A stretch of DNA of 64,000 nt from Bradyrhizobium barranii subsp. apii (GCF_011516635.5 NZ_CP096255.1:2850501-2914500); one strand, 5' to 3'. Shown: positions 53,084 to 63,127, numbered from the stretch's first letter. Notes: generated by a model from the letters alone, not told the origin. Numbers and translations: made by a program.

Positions 53084-53710
53084 ATGAAACGAATTCTCAT
53101 TGCTGATGATCATGATGCTGTTCGATCCGGGCTACGGGCGGTCCTCGAGCAGCGGCCGGGTTGGATGATTGTCGCCGAGGCGTCCGACGGAAGATCGGCA
53201 TTTGAGGCTGCTCTCAAAGAGCGGCCCGATGTTGCGATCGTCGACTTCTTCATGCCGCGCATGACGGGACTGGAAATAACTCGAGGAATAAAAAAACATC
53301 TCCGCGAAACTGAGGTGCTGATCTTTACCGCGCACGAATCCGGAGTGCTGGCTCAAGAGGCGCTTCAGGCGGGTGCGCGCGCGTTCCTGGTCAAGTCGGA
53401 CGCAAACAAGCTGCTGTTGGCTGCCGTTGAAGCGCTAATGGCACGTAAGCCATTCGTTGGCGGACGATTTTGTGGTCAGTCGGGTCGAGAAGACGAAGCT
53501 GGCGAGGGGCATGTGAAGCTGTCTCCGCGAGAGCGGCTCGTTGTCAAGCTCGTGGCCGAGGGGTACAGCAACAAGGGCATCAGCGCGATGCTGAGCTCAA
53601 GCGTGAAGACCACGGAAACGCATCGGGCGTCGGCCATGGGAAAACTGGGGGTCAATTCGATAGCTGGACTGGTCCGCTACGCGATCAGAGCTAAATTGAT
53701 TGAAGAGTGA
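53084..53710 (+). CDS. NarL-family response regulator
   Basis: 208-residue regulator with receiver and LuxR-type output domain. Receiver: ILIADDHDAVRSGLRAVL, phosphorylation Asp in VAIVDFFMPRMTGLEI, Thr in EVLIFTAHESG, Lys in ARAFLVKSDANK. Output: HVKLSPRERLVVKLVAEGYS then SVKTTETHRASAMGKLGVNS, a helix-turn-helix of the LuxR/FixJ group. Start at ATG 53084 (MKRILIADDHDAV). It is the expected partner of the kinase at 52259; the genes regulated are not known. Confidence 0.9.
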   Translation: MKRILIADDHDAVRSGLRAVLEQRPGWMIVAEASDGRSAFEAALKERPDVAIVDFFMPRMTGLEITRGIKKHLRETEVLIFTAHESGVLAQEALQAGARAFLVKSDANKLLLAAVEALMARKPFVGGRFCGQSGREDEAGEGHVKLSPRERLVVKLVAEGYSNKGISAMLSSSVKTTETHRASAMGKLGVNSIAGLVRYAIRAKLIEE

Positions 53711-53828
53711 ACGAAATCAGCGGCTGCCGGCCCGCCGCGCTTCGCAACCGATCGCGGCGGTGAAGCAGAGCTGATCGCTGCGGAAGCGCAGCTCTGTCCT
53801 TTCCCTTCAGCAAGGGGATCGCGGACGG

Positions 53829-54104
53829 TCACCTCCACCGCCACCCGCAATGGCGGCGACCGCGATGCCACCAGCAAACCCAACGGCGCCTGCGCGGTCG
53901 CGACCGCCCCCAACCGGGGCCATGCGGAGGACCCCACTGCGCCTGCGTTGCTAGATCCGTGGTTATCGCGGCCCGTCCCAGATTTGCGGCGACCGGCATA
54001 GCCTCCGCTGACGCAATGAAACGAACGCCGATTGCGCCGACAGCTGCGGCGGCGACGGCGCCCTGCGCAAGACCAAGGAAGGCACGACGTGTGGGAGCGT
54101 TCAT
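53829..54104 (-). CDS. Tat-exported small Trp/Arg-rich protein
   Basis: 91 residues with a twin-arginine signal at the start (MNAPTRRAFLGLAQGAVAAA, RR at residues 6-7, hydrophobic stretch to about 34, probable cleavage near ASAEA). The mature part is short and ends in an Arg/Trp/Cys-rich tail (PRRRRWVCWWHRGRRHCGWR). I recall similar tails in small Bradyrhizobium proteins annotated as protamine-like or hypothetical. A possible ribosome-binding site AGGAGAAG lies just upstream of ATG 54104. The role is unknown; a cysteine/tryptophan-rich periplasmic tail suggests metal or cofactor binding. Confidence 0.6.
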   Translation of the reverse strand: MNAPTRRAFLGLAQGAVAAAAVGAIGVRFIASAEAMPVAANLGRAAITTDLATQAQWGPPHGPGWGRSRPRRRRWVCWWHRGRRHCGWRWR

Positions 54105-54233
54105 TGTTCTTCTCCTCTCTTCTTGTTACGCAGTTTCAAGCACGGACAACGGTAGCGGGGAACGGCAATGTCGGCATCCGTCGAAACCCTGAGCAACAGG
54201 CTCGGAGTATTCGCGCCGTCCTGGATACTCGGG

Positions 54234-55047
54234 TCACGTGGTTTGCGCCGGGACCGGTCGTGCCTTCGCGCGCTCGCGCAGGCGTTGAAACGTGACGTAG
54301 AGCATCGGCACCATAAAAATCCCGATTGAGCTTGCGGCGAGCATGCCGGCAAAAACAGCGGTCCCGACCGCCCTGCGGCTCAGCTCGGCGGCGCCGGTTG
54401 CGAGTACGAGCGGGAGGAGTCCAAGAATGAAGGCAACCGAGGTCATCATCACCGCGCGGAACCGCATATGCGCCCCCTGGATCGCGGCCTCCGCAAGCTC
54501 TGTGCCGGCTTCCCGTCGTTCCTTCGCGAATTCCACGATCAGGATGCCGTTCTTGGCGGCAAGCGCGATCAGCACCACGAGGCCAATCTGGCCGTACAGA
54601 TCGAGATTGAGGCCGGCGATTTTAATACCGATATATGAGCCTAGAACGCCGACAACGACGGAGAGCAGCACCGGGATCGGGATCACCGTGCTCTCATACA
54701 GCGCCACCAGGAACAGATAGGCGAACAGCACGGCGAGCGCGAGCACCACCCCGGTTTGTCCTGCTGCCTGTTGCTCCTGATAGGCGGTGCCGGTCCACTC
54801 GAAACTGTAACCTGCAGGCAGCACGTTGTTGGAGATCTCTGCCATCGCTGCCATCGCGGTGCCGGACGAGACGCCTGGCGCCGGGCTGCCGTTCACCGTC
54901 ACTGAACGATAATTGTTGTAGCGGGTAATGACCTGAGGCCCGGTTACGATCTTGATGCCGGCGAGCGACCGCATCGGAACCATCTGACCCGTGCTATTGC
55001 GGACATAGATGCGCCAGATATCGGAAAGGTCGGCGCGATCGAGCGCC
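54234..55047 (-). pseudogene. RND efflux pump (HAE1), C-terminal part
   Basis: C-terminal quarter of the RND pump whose first part is at 56477-58702. It restarts as [21 protein letters not shown], then shows [20 protein letters not shown], the TM10 region [20 protein letters not shown], and the end [17 protein letters not shown]... ([15 protein letters not shown]). Joining 56477 to 55047 across the IS256 element restores [20 protein letters not shown] in frame. Expressed alone this part has no proton relay and should be inactive. Confidence 0.9.
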
Positions 55048-56476
55048 GGGGATGTCCCGGGTTCTGTTGAATTTCTGAAGAGGTCGGCGTTGCCCACCTT
55101 GAGCCGGTAGGCTCGGGGTGCTGATTCCACAAAGGAGAGCAACGCCATGACGAGAGATATCACACCGGCTGGTTGGCCGGCGACCGGGGCTGTGGAGAAA
55201 TCATTTGCGGAAGTGCGAGCGAGCTTCGATCGGTTCTGCCTTGCGGCAGGAATCGAGGCGCTCGGCACGATGATGGAGGCGGATGTGACAGCGGCCTGCG
55301 GGCCGCGCCACGGTCGTGATGCGGCGCGGCGGGCGCACCGTTGGGGCCGAACGCGGGGGCGGATCGGTTTCCACGGCGGCAAGATCGAGGTCGATCGCCC
55401 GCGGGTCCGGGGCATGGACGGCCGCGAGGTCACGATCCCGAGCTGGGAAACGGCGGCGCAGGAGGACTGGCTCGGTCGCTGGGCGATGAACCTGATGCTG
55501 ATCAATGTGTCGACGCGCCGGTTCGGCCGCGCCGTCCGGCTGCCCGAGGGTGACGTGCCGGCACCGCCCGGATCGGGGATTTCGAAGTCGGCGGCCTCGC
55601 GGAGGTTCGTGGCTCTGTCGGCGGCGCGGCTGGCCGACTTCATGGCTGCCGATCTGTCCGCGCTCGACCTTCTGGTGGTCCAAATCGACGGGCTGCATCT
55701 CGACGACGATCTCGTGCTGGTGGCCGCGATCGGGGTTGACGGCGAAGGCAACAAGCATCCGCTGGCGCTGGTGGAAGGGGCGACCGAGAATGCAGCAACG
55801 GTTCAGGCCCTGCTGGACAACCTGGTCTCGCGCGGGCTCGACCCGACGGTGCCAAGACTGTTCATCGCCGACGGCGCGAAGGCGTTGTCGAAGGCGATCC
55901 GCCGCACCTTCGGTTCGGCCGCTGCGATCCAGCGCTGCCAGATCCACAAGGCGCGCAACATCATGGAACGCCTGCCGAAAGAGCATCATGCGGCCACCCG
56001 CCGGGTGCTGCGCCAGGCCTGGGAGCTCGATGACGCCGACAAGGCTGAAAAATTGATCCGCAATCTCGCGCGTCGACTCGACCAGCAATGGCCCGGCGTT
56101 GCGGCCAGTATCCTCGAAGGCCTCGACGAAATCCTGACTGTCGTCCGGTTGAAGTTGCCGAAGGAGCTTCGCCGATCGCTCGCCTGTACCAATATCGCCG
56201 AGAACATGATGGGCACCATTCGCCGCGTCACGCGCAACGTTAAACGCTGGCGGGATGCCGGTATGGCCTTGCGATGGGTCGCGGCCGGTATGATCGAGGC
56301 CAACAAGGGCTTCCGACGATTGAAGGCGCATAAGCAATTGTCGGTTCTGCGTGCGGCCCTTCAAGCTCACCACGATCGCATGACAATCAAGTCCGTTGCC
56401 CACGTCACGAGGGCTGCGTAATATTCATTCCGGCAACGTCGACCCGACGTAGTTCAACAGCGATCGGGACATCCCC
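55048..56476 (+). mobile_element. IS256-family insertion sequence, copy 2, 1429 bp
   Basis: Bounded by the 8-base duplication CGAGCGCC (55040-55047 and 56477-56484). Length and transposase are the same as in copy 1 at 49846-51274, and orientation is the same. It lies opposite to the direction of the disrupted RND gene. Confidence 0.95.
55147..56421 (+). CDS. IS256-family transposase, copy 2
   Basis: Identical 424-residue transposase to copy 1 (49945-51219), intact with all DDE residues. The upstream AAGGAGAG site is also the same. Two identical intact copies 3.8 kb apart show that this element is or was recently active in this genome. The distance from the left end to the ATG is 99 bases in both copies. 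Confidence 0.95.
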   Translation: MTRDITPAGWPATGAVEKSFAEVRASFDRFCLAAGIEALGTMMEADVTAACGPRHGRDAARRAHRWGRTRGRIGFHGGKIEVDRPRVRGMDGREVTIPSWETAAQEDWLGRWAMNLMLINVSTRRFGRAVRLPEGDVPAPPGSGISKSAASRRFVALSAARLADFMAADLSALDLLVVQIDGLHLDDDLVLVAAIGVDGEGNKHPLALVEGATENAATVQALLDNLVSRGLDPTVPRLFIADGAKALSKAIRRTFGSAAAIQRCQIHKARNIMERLPKEHHAATRRVLRQAWELDDADKAEKLIRNLARRLDQQWPGVAASILEGLDEILTVVRLKLPKELRRSLACTNIAENMMGTIRRVTRNVKRWRDAGMALRWVAAGMIEANKGFRRLKAHKQLSVLRAALQAHHDRMTIKSVAHVTRAA

Positions 56477-58702
56477 CGAGCGCCTCCCCCTGCACGTTGA
56501 CCTGCCAGGTACGTCCATAGAGGTTGAAATTGTTGACGTAGATGCCGCCCAGCGTCGCCTGAAGGGCCGTGAAGATATCGCTGATGGTCACGCCAAGCGC
56601 CTGCGCCTTACGTCGATCGATGTCGAGATAGATCGATGGATTGGTCGCGGTGAAGGTCGAGAACACTCGCGTCAGCCGCGGATCGGCATTGGCCGCTCCG
56701 ATCAACGCACCCGTGACACTGGAGATCGCGGCGGGGCTCTGTCCTTCCAGCGCCTGGAGCTGGTACTCGAACCCGCCTGAGGTGGAGAGTCCGATGATCG
56801 GCGGCATATTGAACGGCAGTACATTGGCCTGCCGGATTTGTGCGCCGGCTGCGTAAGTCTGCCGGATCAACGCCTGCACCGAATCCGCGGCCGCCTTGCG
56901 ATCGGCAAACGGCTTGAGGCGCGTCCCCACCAGCGCGCTGTTGGGCTCGGACGCCCCGTCAAGCAGGGAGAAGCCGATGATGGCCAGAACATGGTCGACG
57001 GCCGGCATCTCCTTCAGGACGTCCTCGATCTGCTTGGTGACTTCACTGGTCCGCGCAACGGATGCACCGTCCGGCAACTGCACCGAAGTGAAGAAAGCGC
57101 CCTGGTCTTCCTCGGGGAGGAACCCCGTCGGCGTCAGGTGCGACATCCCGAAAATGCCGGCTGCGAACACGGCGACCAGGATGAGGGAGAGACTGGCCAC
57201 GCGCAGCAGCCGTCGTACGCCGCTGCTATAGCGATCGCGGATCCAGTCAATGCCGCCAAGAACGTGGCCGATCATGCCGCGCCGGGGTCCAGTATGCCGC
57301 AGGAACAGCGCGCACAAGGCGGGCGACAAGGTCAGCGCATTCAGTGCTGAAATCATCATGGCGGCGCTGATCGTCACCGCAAATTGCCGAAACAGCGTGC
57401 CGGAAATGCCAGGAATGAAGGCGATCGGAACAAAGACGGAGAGCAGCACCAACGTGATCGCGATGATCGGTGCCGTGATCTGCGTCATCGCCTTCTTGCT
57501 TGCCTCGACTGGCGAAAGATCCGGTTCCTCCTCCATCACTCGCTCGACGTTCTCCACGACGACGATGGCGTCATCCACGACGATGCCGATGGCGAGCACC
57601 ATCGCGAGCAGTGACACGGTATTCGCGGAATAGCCAAGCATCAGCAGCACCGCGAAGGTGCCGACCAGGCTGACCGGTACGGCAATGGCTGGTATCACCG
57701 TGGCCCGAAGATTACCGAGGAACAAATAAACCACGATCACGACCAGGACGAAGGCCTCTCCCAGTGTCCGCAGAACCTCCGAGATGGTGTCCCGTACGAA
57801 GCTCGTGGAATCGTACTGCACGAGATAGCTCAACCCCGTCGGGAATCGCTTCGATAGCCGCTGCATCGTCGCTGCGACCGCCTGCGCCGTCGTCACGGCA
57901 TTGGCGCCCGGCGCCAGATAGATCGCGAGAGGCACCGCGGCGCGCCCGTCGATCGGCGCTTCGCTGTCGAGGTTCTGCGCGCCAATCTCGACCCGGGCGA
58001 CGTCCTTGACTAGCAGCGTCGAACCATCCGGGTTGGCGCGCAGCACGATATTGGCGAACTGGTCGACCGTCGCGAGCCGTCCCAGGGTCTGGACGTTGAA
58101 CTGGAATTGCTGGTCGTCGCTGATTGGACGCGCGCCGATGCGGCCGACCGGCGCCTGGACGCTTTGCGTTCGAATTGCCGCGATCACGTCCGAGGGCGTG
58201 AGATTGAGGCTGGTCAGCCGCTGCGTATCGAACCAAATCCGCATCGAGTAGTTCATCTTGGCGAACAGGTGAGCTTGGCCGACACCGGGCGTGCTGGAGA
58301 TCGCATCGAGTATGTTGATGATCGCGTAGTTGGTGATGAACAGCGGATCTTGCTGACCGTCGGCACTGTAAAGCACCAGAAATTGCAGGATCGCCGACGA
58401 TTTCTTTTGCACGGTCACGCCCTGCTGCTGCACCTCGGTGGGCAATTGCGACAGCGCGCTCTGCACCCGGTTGTTAACATTGACGGTGTTGATATCGGGA
58501 TCGGTGCCAAGTGCAAATGACACCGTCAAGGTGTAGCTGCCGTCGTTGCCGCTCGTCGATTTCATATAGAGAGCTCGGTCGACGCCGATCACTTGCGCTT
58601 CGAGCGGTTGAGCGACGCTGGCCTGGCGCAATTTCCGGACATTGTGCCACCGGTCGTGGAGATCGCAAGTCGCGGGCGATCGATGAACACGGCGGACATC
58701 AT
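56477..58702 (-). pseudogene. RND efflux pump (HAE1), N-terminal part with internal deletion
   Basis: The pump starts with ATG 58702 overlapping the adaptor stop (ATGA). It reads MMSAVFIDRPRLAI and then loses the frame: the region for TM1 and the start of the first porter domain (normally about 45 residues) is missing between about 58650 and 58620, and the remaining sequence continues in another frame as ASVAQPLEAQVIGVDRALYM. From there it is regular: AIGIVVDDAIVVVENVERVM (proton relay in TM4), FIPGISGTLFRQFAVTISAA, HLTPTGFLPEEDQGAFFTSV. It is cut at NVQGEALG by IS256. Thus two independent lesions inactivate this pump; the deletion probably came first or independently. Confidence 0.85.
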
Positions 58703-59943
58703 GGCTTTTTGTCCCCCGGGCGCGGATCAGTTGAACCGCCATGGTCTGGCTGCGAAGGCGCGTCGCCTGTGCCGGCCTTCATGCTCGACTGGATCAGCGC
58801 GCTCGCCGGGCCCGGAGAAACCGCCTGACCTGGACGAACTCTTTGCAGGCCTTCGACGATGACCTTGTCGCCCGCCGCGAGGCCGCTGATGACGGAGGCG
58901 ATAGTGGGCGTCGATTGCCCCAGCTTGATGCGGCGTTGTTCGGCCTTATCGCCGGCGCCAACGGCGAGGACATAGTCACCCTGCTGGTCGGACAGCACCG
59001 CCGAACGCGGGACCGCCAGCACTTCGATGGGCTGGACACCTTCCAGCAAGACCGTGACGAACTCGCCGTCAGTCAGTTCGTGAACGGTTACGCCCGCGGC
59101 GGACGGCGCGCGCAGGATCGGGTTGGCGATCTCGCCGCGCACGGTGATCGTGTCCGTGTTCTGGGCGATGGTGTTGTCGACAAAATCCAGCTTGCCGGAC
59201 TTGCCATACATGCGGCCATTGGGCAGCCGCAGCCGGATCACCACGGCTTCCAAGCCTCCCTGCGGACCATAGCGTTCGCGTAGTTCGAGCCCCTGGCGCA
59301 ACGGCACCGGGAAGGTGACGTACATCGGATCCTGGCTGACGATCGTGGTCAGGACGCCCGAGCTGGGACCGACGACATTGCCTTCGGTCACGGCCGTACG
59401 TCCGATCTTGCCGTCGATCGGCGCGCTGATCATGGTGTAATCGAGGTTGATCTGTGACGCATCGACTTGTGCCTGCGCGGCCTGGACCTGGGCTTCCAGG
59501 CTGCGTTGGTTGGCGATCGCCGCGTCGTAGGTCGATTGCTGACCGGCCGGCCCGCTGAGCAGCGTACGCGCCCGGTCGGTCGTCAGCTTGGCGTTCTCGA
59601 GCATCGCTCGGAGCTGGGCCACCTGCGCCTGCTTTGACGCGAGATCGGCCTCGAACGGACCGCGCTCAAGCCGGTAAAGCGGGTCGCCCTTGTTGAGCTC
59701 GGCACCCTCGACGAACAACCGCTGCTCCAGGAATGCGGTGACGCGAGCCACGACATTGACGCGATTGACCGCCTCGATCCGCCCGAGAAATTCGTTGGTC
59801 TCGGTGATCGGTCGTCTGATCGCTTCCACGATGCCGACAGCGGGCGGAGGGCCTGCGGCTGGCTGTGTCCAGCCCGTGCCGCCAGCGATGAATGTCAGGA
59901 AACCCGCCGCCAGCATCCTGACCGAGACGTCCGCAAGGTCCAT
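58699..59943 (-). CDS. RND efflux periplasmic adaptor
   Basis: 414-residue membrane fusion protein of the AcrA/MexE type with an N-terminal signal peptide (MLAAGFLTFIAGGTGWTQ). Lipoyl halves (VNVVARVTAFLEQRLFVEGA; YTMISAPIDGKIGRTAVTEG), a coiled-coil hairpin with LRAMLENAKLTTDRARTLL and ANQRSLEAQVQAAQAQVDAS, and the beta-barrel with DGEFVTVLLEGVQPIEVLAV follow. Start at ATG 59943 (MDLADVSVRML) with GGAGCGG upstream. It is intact, but its pump gene downstream is broken, so unless it pairs with another pump it has no partner here. Confidence 0.88.
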   Translation of the reverse strand: MDLADVSVRMLAAGFLTFIAGGTGWTQPAAGPPPAVGIVEAIRRPITETNEFLGRIEAVNRVNVVARVTAFLEQRLFVEGAELNKGDPLYRLERGPFEADLASKQAQVAQLRAMLENAKLTTDRARTLLSGPAGQQSTYDAAIANQRSLEAQVQAAQAQVDASQINLDYTMISAPIDGKIGRTAVTEGNVVGPSSGVLTTIVSQDPMYVTFPVPLRQGLELRERYGPQGGLEAVVIRLRLPNGRMYGKSGKLDFVDNTIAQNTDTITVRGEIANPILRAPSAAGVTVHELTDGEFVTVLLEGVQPIEVLAVPRSAVLSDQQGDYVLAVGAGDKAEQRRIKLGQSTPTIASVISGLAAGDKVIVEGLQRVRPGQAVSPGPASALIQSSMKAGTGDAPSQPDHGGSTDPRPGDKKP

Positions 59944-59978
59944 TTTCCGCTCCTTGCTCCGGGGGGCGGGACAAGCCG

Positions 59979-60464
59979 CTATCCCGGTCCGCGCGGGCCG
60001 AGTGTCAGGTTCGTAACGCCTGCCGCAAGGTTCAATCCGATCGATCGCTCGATCGACAGAGGCTGGAGCGTAATCGTCCGGCGAGAGCCTCCGATCAGAA
60101 CGTTCGCTCCGAGACCGGGGCCGAACGCGACATTGCCGCTCGCCCCCACGTAGTTCCCGCGCAGCGTGCCGGGGCCGACGCGCGAGTTCCTGGCGAAGAC
60201 GGCCCATGAGAGGGTTCCTGCGCTGGTCACGCCGATGTCGAGACCAACGCGCCTGATCCGTCCGTCGTAGACGTACTGCCGGGCCGGGCGTCTCGTGATG
60301 AATATACAACGAAGCTCCTGCGCGGAGCCAAGCACCAGCCCAACGCGCGGAGTGCTGGTGCATACGAGCCGGCCGACCCTGAAGGCCTCGGCGCGTGCGG
60401 GCAGGGCGTCGGCGCACATCAAGGCGGATCCAGAGATGATCGCAAGAAGCAGGTTAATGCGCAT
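59979..60464 (-). CDS. DUF992 family exported protein
   Basis: 161-residue periplasmic protein. Signal peptide MRINLLLAIISGSALMCADA with cleavage near LPARAEA. The mature part shows the DUF992 pattern: VGRLVCTSTPRVGLVLGSAQ, LRCIFITRRPARQYVYDGRIR, VGLDIGVTSAGTLSWAVFA, and GNYVGASGNVAFGPGLGANV LIGGS. Two cysteines (VCTS and RCIF) could form a disulfide. Function unknown. It lies directly after the membrane protein gene and 35 bases before the adaptor gene in a five-gene operon. Confidence 0.8.
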   Translation of the reverse strand: MRINLLLAIISGSALMCADALPARAEAFRVGRLVCTSTPRVGLVLGSAQELRCIFITRRPARQYVYDGRIRRVGLDIGVTSAGTLSWAVFARNSRVGPGTLRGNYVGASGNVAFGPGLGANVLIGGSRRTITLQPLSIERSIGLNLAAGVTNLTLGPRGPG

Positions 60465-61064
60465 TCAGGCCTCCATTTGACTTCCGGTGTCGGTGGGCGA
60501 ACTCCCTGGGCTGCGATCCTGGCGAAGCCAGAACGTGATGCCGAGGCCGATCAGCAGGACGGCGCCCAACAGGAAGAAGATGATGGATTGCTGTAACCAG
60601 GATATCGCCGGAACCGTGACGCCCATCGCAAGGCCGAGGAAGGCAATTTGCGGCGACAGAAGACTGACGCCCGCGAGGAAGGTGCCGAGCGCAAGTAACG
60701 TGAGAAGGACGAGGCTGGTTGCCGGCGTCGGCAACAATTGCTGAACGCCTGACACCAGCATGATGTTCATCGTGACCAGGACGGCAACCCAGTGCAGCGC
60801 CTGGGTCCAGATCAGTCGCCACCGGGCCTCCTTGCCATCGACCTCCGGCCATTTGTTGATGACGCACACAACGCCGATGGCAAGCGCGAGAAATTCCCAA
60901 TAGCCAACGAGAGGCTGGTGAGAGGCGTTGGTATAGGCGACGCCCGCGACGGCGAGCACCAGTGCGATGATGTAGGGAAGTTGCTGCCACAGAAAATGTG
61001 TCATCCGCGCGTGCGCCGGGGATGGCTCCATTCCATTGTTCCGTTCGGCTCGAATCTCGCTCAT
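60465..61064 (-). CDS. Multi-helix membrane protein of unknown function
   Basis: 199-residue inner-membrane protein with about six helices: LPYIIALVLAVAGVAYTNA, FLALAIGVVCVINKWPEV, LHWVAVLVTMNIMLVSGVQQ, SLVLLTLLALGTFLAGVSLL, and two more toward the C-terminus (IIFFLLGAVLLIGLGITFWL). The ATG at 61064 overlaps the stop of the upstream AI-2E gene by 4 bases (ATGA) and its own stop touches the next gene, so translation is coupled. No family name can be given with confidence. Proximity to efflux genes suggests a membrane-stress or transport role. Confidence 0.7.
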   Translation of the reverse strand: MSEIRAERNNGMEPSPAHARMTHFLWQQLPYIIALVLAVAGVAYTNASHQPLVGYWEFLALAIGVVCVINKWPEVDGKEARWRLIWTQALHWVAVLVTMNIMLVSGVQQLLPTPATSLVLLTLLALGTFLAGVSLLSPQIAFLGLAMGVTVPAISWLQQSIIFFLLGAVLLIGLGITFWLRQDRSPGSSPTDTGSQMEA

Positions 61065-62197
61065 GGCGCGCCCATTTGCGATGGTCCCTTGTTGGACATG
61101 CGACCGCTGCTATCGCCGAGGTAATCCTCGACGTAGAATCTAATGATCGCGACCCGGCCGACGGCGACCAGCGGCATGGCGAGTGCGATACCCATCACGC
61201 CTAGCATTGCGCCCAACAGTACGATCGCGACCAATGTCCATGCGGGAGGAATTTCGACCGCCTGGCGCTGGATCAACGGGCCTATCACATAGCCCTCGAT
61301 CGATTGAATGATTGTGTAGATGACGACGGCCCAGATCAGCAGCGATGCGCCGAGCGGCATCGCGACAAGCGCGATCGGGATCGCGGCAAGGATGGGTCCC
61401 AGATACGGAACGAAGTTGGAAAGGCCCGCCTGCAGCCCAAGCACGAAGGGGCCGGGAAGCCCGATCAGATAGAGCGCGACCCACACGCACAGTGTCATTA
61501 GGATGATGCGGATCAGCTGTCCGACGAACCACAGCCGCAGGACGTTTCCCATCTCGTTCATTACGGCGCGTGTTCGGGCGCGATAGGAAGGCTTCGCCAG
61601 CATCACCAGACTCTCGCGATGGCTGGTGGGATCAAAGGCGAAGAGGATACCGAGGAACGCGATCACCAGCACACCGGTCAGAAAGCTCGACGCTCTGCCA
61701 ACGACGAGCTGGGCGTGGCTGAAGAACCGGCCTTGATCGGACAGCAGCCATTGCGCAAAATCGCGCCCCGATTCCGGACCAAGCAGATCGACGCCGTAGG
61801 TCAGAAGGCGTTGCTGCAAGACGTCGAACTGGGTGTCCATGACCTTCAGCAGGATGCGTGTTTGCTCCGGCAGCTTGCCGCCTCCCCAGACGAGGCCTAG
61901 TCCGACCAAGGTGGTGAGCAGCAGCAGCACGAATGTCAGCCGCCAGACACGATTGAGTGGAATTAGTAGCGCCAGTGCGCGTGCGGCGGCATCCAGAAAG
62001 GCAGCAAACAGCACGCCTGCGAAGATGATGAGGAGACTCGAGGCGGTTTGCCATACGAGGAAGAGAGCAACGCAAGTGGCGAGCAGGGCGAGACCCGTTG
62101 CGAGAAAGCCGCGCCGCCTGTCGGTCATGCCCTGGTCTGGAGGCTCGCGGACCACGACCTCGCGCGGTTGCTCTTGTCCTGTCCTCACGTCGCTCAT
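61061..62197 (-). CDS. AI-2E family transporter-like protein (PerM-type)
   Basis: 378-residue inner-membrane protein of the AI-2E exporter/PerM family with about eight helices. Typical features are the N-terminal hairpin LLIIFAGVLFAAFLDAAARAL, the long amphipathic periplasmic/cytosolic region, and the conserved C-terminal block GLQAGLSNFVPYLGPILAAIP followed by QSIEGYVIGPLIQRQAVEIPP. The family includes AI-2 and proton antiporters, so the substrate cannot be named. It is the first gene of a five-gene operon (61061-54234) with an adaptor and an RND pump. Start ATG 62197 gives MSDVRTGQEQPREV. Confidence 0.85.
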   Translation of the reverse strand: MSDVRTGQEQPREVVVREPPDQGMTDRRRGFLATGLALLATCVALFLVWQTASSLLIIFAGVLFAAFLDAAARALALLIPLNRVWRLTFVLLLLTTLVGLGLVWGGGKLPEQTRILLKVMDTQFDVLQQRLLTYGVDLLGPESGRDFAQWLLSDQGRFFSHAQLVVGRASSFLTGVLVIAFLGILFAFDPTSHRESLVMLAKPSYRARTRAVMNEMGNVLRLWFVGQLIRIILMTLCVWVALYLIGLPGPFVLGLQAGLSNFVPYLGPILAAIPIALVAMPLGASLLIWAVVIYTIIQSIEGYVIGPLIQRQAVEIPPAWTLVAIVLLGAMLGVMGIALAMPLVAVGRVAIIRFYVEDYLGDSSGRMSNKGPSQMGAP

Positions 62198-62248
62198 CGA
62201 TCAGATGTCTCGGCGGCGGATTGCAATGACGAACTGTCGCGCCCGGGC

Positions 62249-62485
62249 TCAGGTGCGAACACGGCGGCTGCCATAATGGGGATGCGAGCCGCCACGATGA
62301 CGCCAGTAGCGATGCTTGGTGGGGTTCGTATTCGTATTTGGCGCGGCGGTGCTTGGGGCAGGTGTCGTGACCTGCTTTGGCACGGATGCGGCCGGATCGG
62401 TCGTCTGCGCCTGGGAACTGGTCGACTGCGCGGTCGCAATCGATCCGGCAAGGATCAAGGCACCGCAAATGGTCCGGACATTCAT
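62249..62485 (-). CDS. Small exported Pro/Thr-rich protein
   Basis: 78 residues from ATG 62485: signal peptide MNVRTICGALILAGSIATAQ with cleavage near ATAQS, then a low-complexity part rich in Thr, Pro, Ala and Asn and a basic His/Arg tail (TKHRYWRHRGGSHPHYGSRR). Such small proteins are common in Bradyrhizobium-type genomes; function unknown. It lies 52 bases upstream of the AI-2E gene on the same strand. Confidence 0.5.
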   Translation of the reverse strand: MNVRTICGALILAGSIATAQSTSSQAQTTDPAASVPKQVTTPAPSTAAPNTNTNPTKHRYWRHRGGSHPHYGSRRVRT

Positions 62486-62717
62486 GTTTGTCTCCAACTG
62501 ACCCACAACAACACTTCAGATCGAGATAGCGCCGACGGCCAACGCATAGACGCGGACGCGTGCGGCGAGCCCTCAACCCCGGAGATGAGGTGGGCGGAAG
62601 GGTCGAATTTGAACGGGGTAGGCCGGCCACCCTCGGTTACGAGACTAGAGGCAGCTTCTCGGTCGGCGCATCAGGGATTCTATGTAGAGGGCGAGGCAGG
62701 AAATCGGTCGACCGCCT

Positions 62718-62915
62718 CTAATGAGGACTTGCCGATCCGGGCGCAGCGGCCGGGGTGACCAGCACGAAGCTCGCGCGGAACAACTCGCCTGCCTTGGCGA
62801 GTTCAGTCGCGATATGCCTGGCCTGCAGAACGGTGGCGTCATGGTCGGCGCACTCGCATCCAATTCCGTCCGGACAAAGGCCGTTTTTGTCGACGATGTG
62901 AAAGAAGTAGCGCAT
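62718..62915 (-). CDS. DUF6894-like small protein
   Basis: 65-residue cytosolic protein beginning MRYFFHIVDKNGLCPDGIG, then DATVLQARHIATELAKAGEL. The MRYFFHI.D start and the following D-x-E/A-A-x2-A-R helix are characteristic of the DUF6894 family, common in rhizobia. The end after SFVLVTPA is a little short. Single gene; the gap 62486-62717 and the stretch 62916-63127 show no other gene. Confidence 0.65.
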   Translation of the reverse strand: MRYFFHIVDKNGLCPDGIGCECADHDATVLQARHIATELAKAGELFRASFVLVTPAAAPGSASPH

Positions 62916-63127
62916 GCGAACGGATTAGGCCGGTGCGTGACCAGCTTCCAGTGACAACGGTGTAAGAGTCCAGGCAAAAAGGATGAGAAGCCTGGGGCAA
63001 CCCAAGGTTACGTTTCGGTAAGTCGCTCTGGCGGATACGGGTATCCCGAGATAGGGTGATATATCTTCCGGCGCTCGGGTGATCATCCGATGTCCCCGCA
63101 GGGGCCGGACCGCTAGCTTGTCGTCCG

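Noticed and set aside
49846..56476. Composite transposon formed by the two IS256 copies
   Set aside because: The outer flanks do not share a target duplication; each IS256 has its own different duplication, so the two inserted independently.
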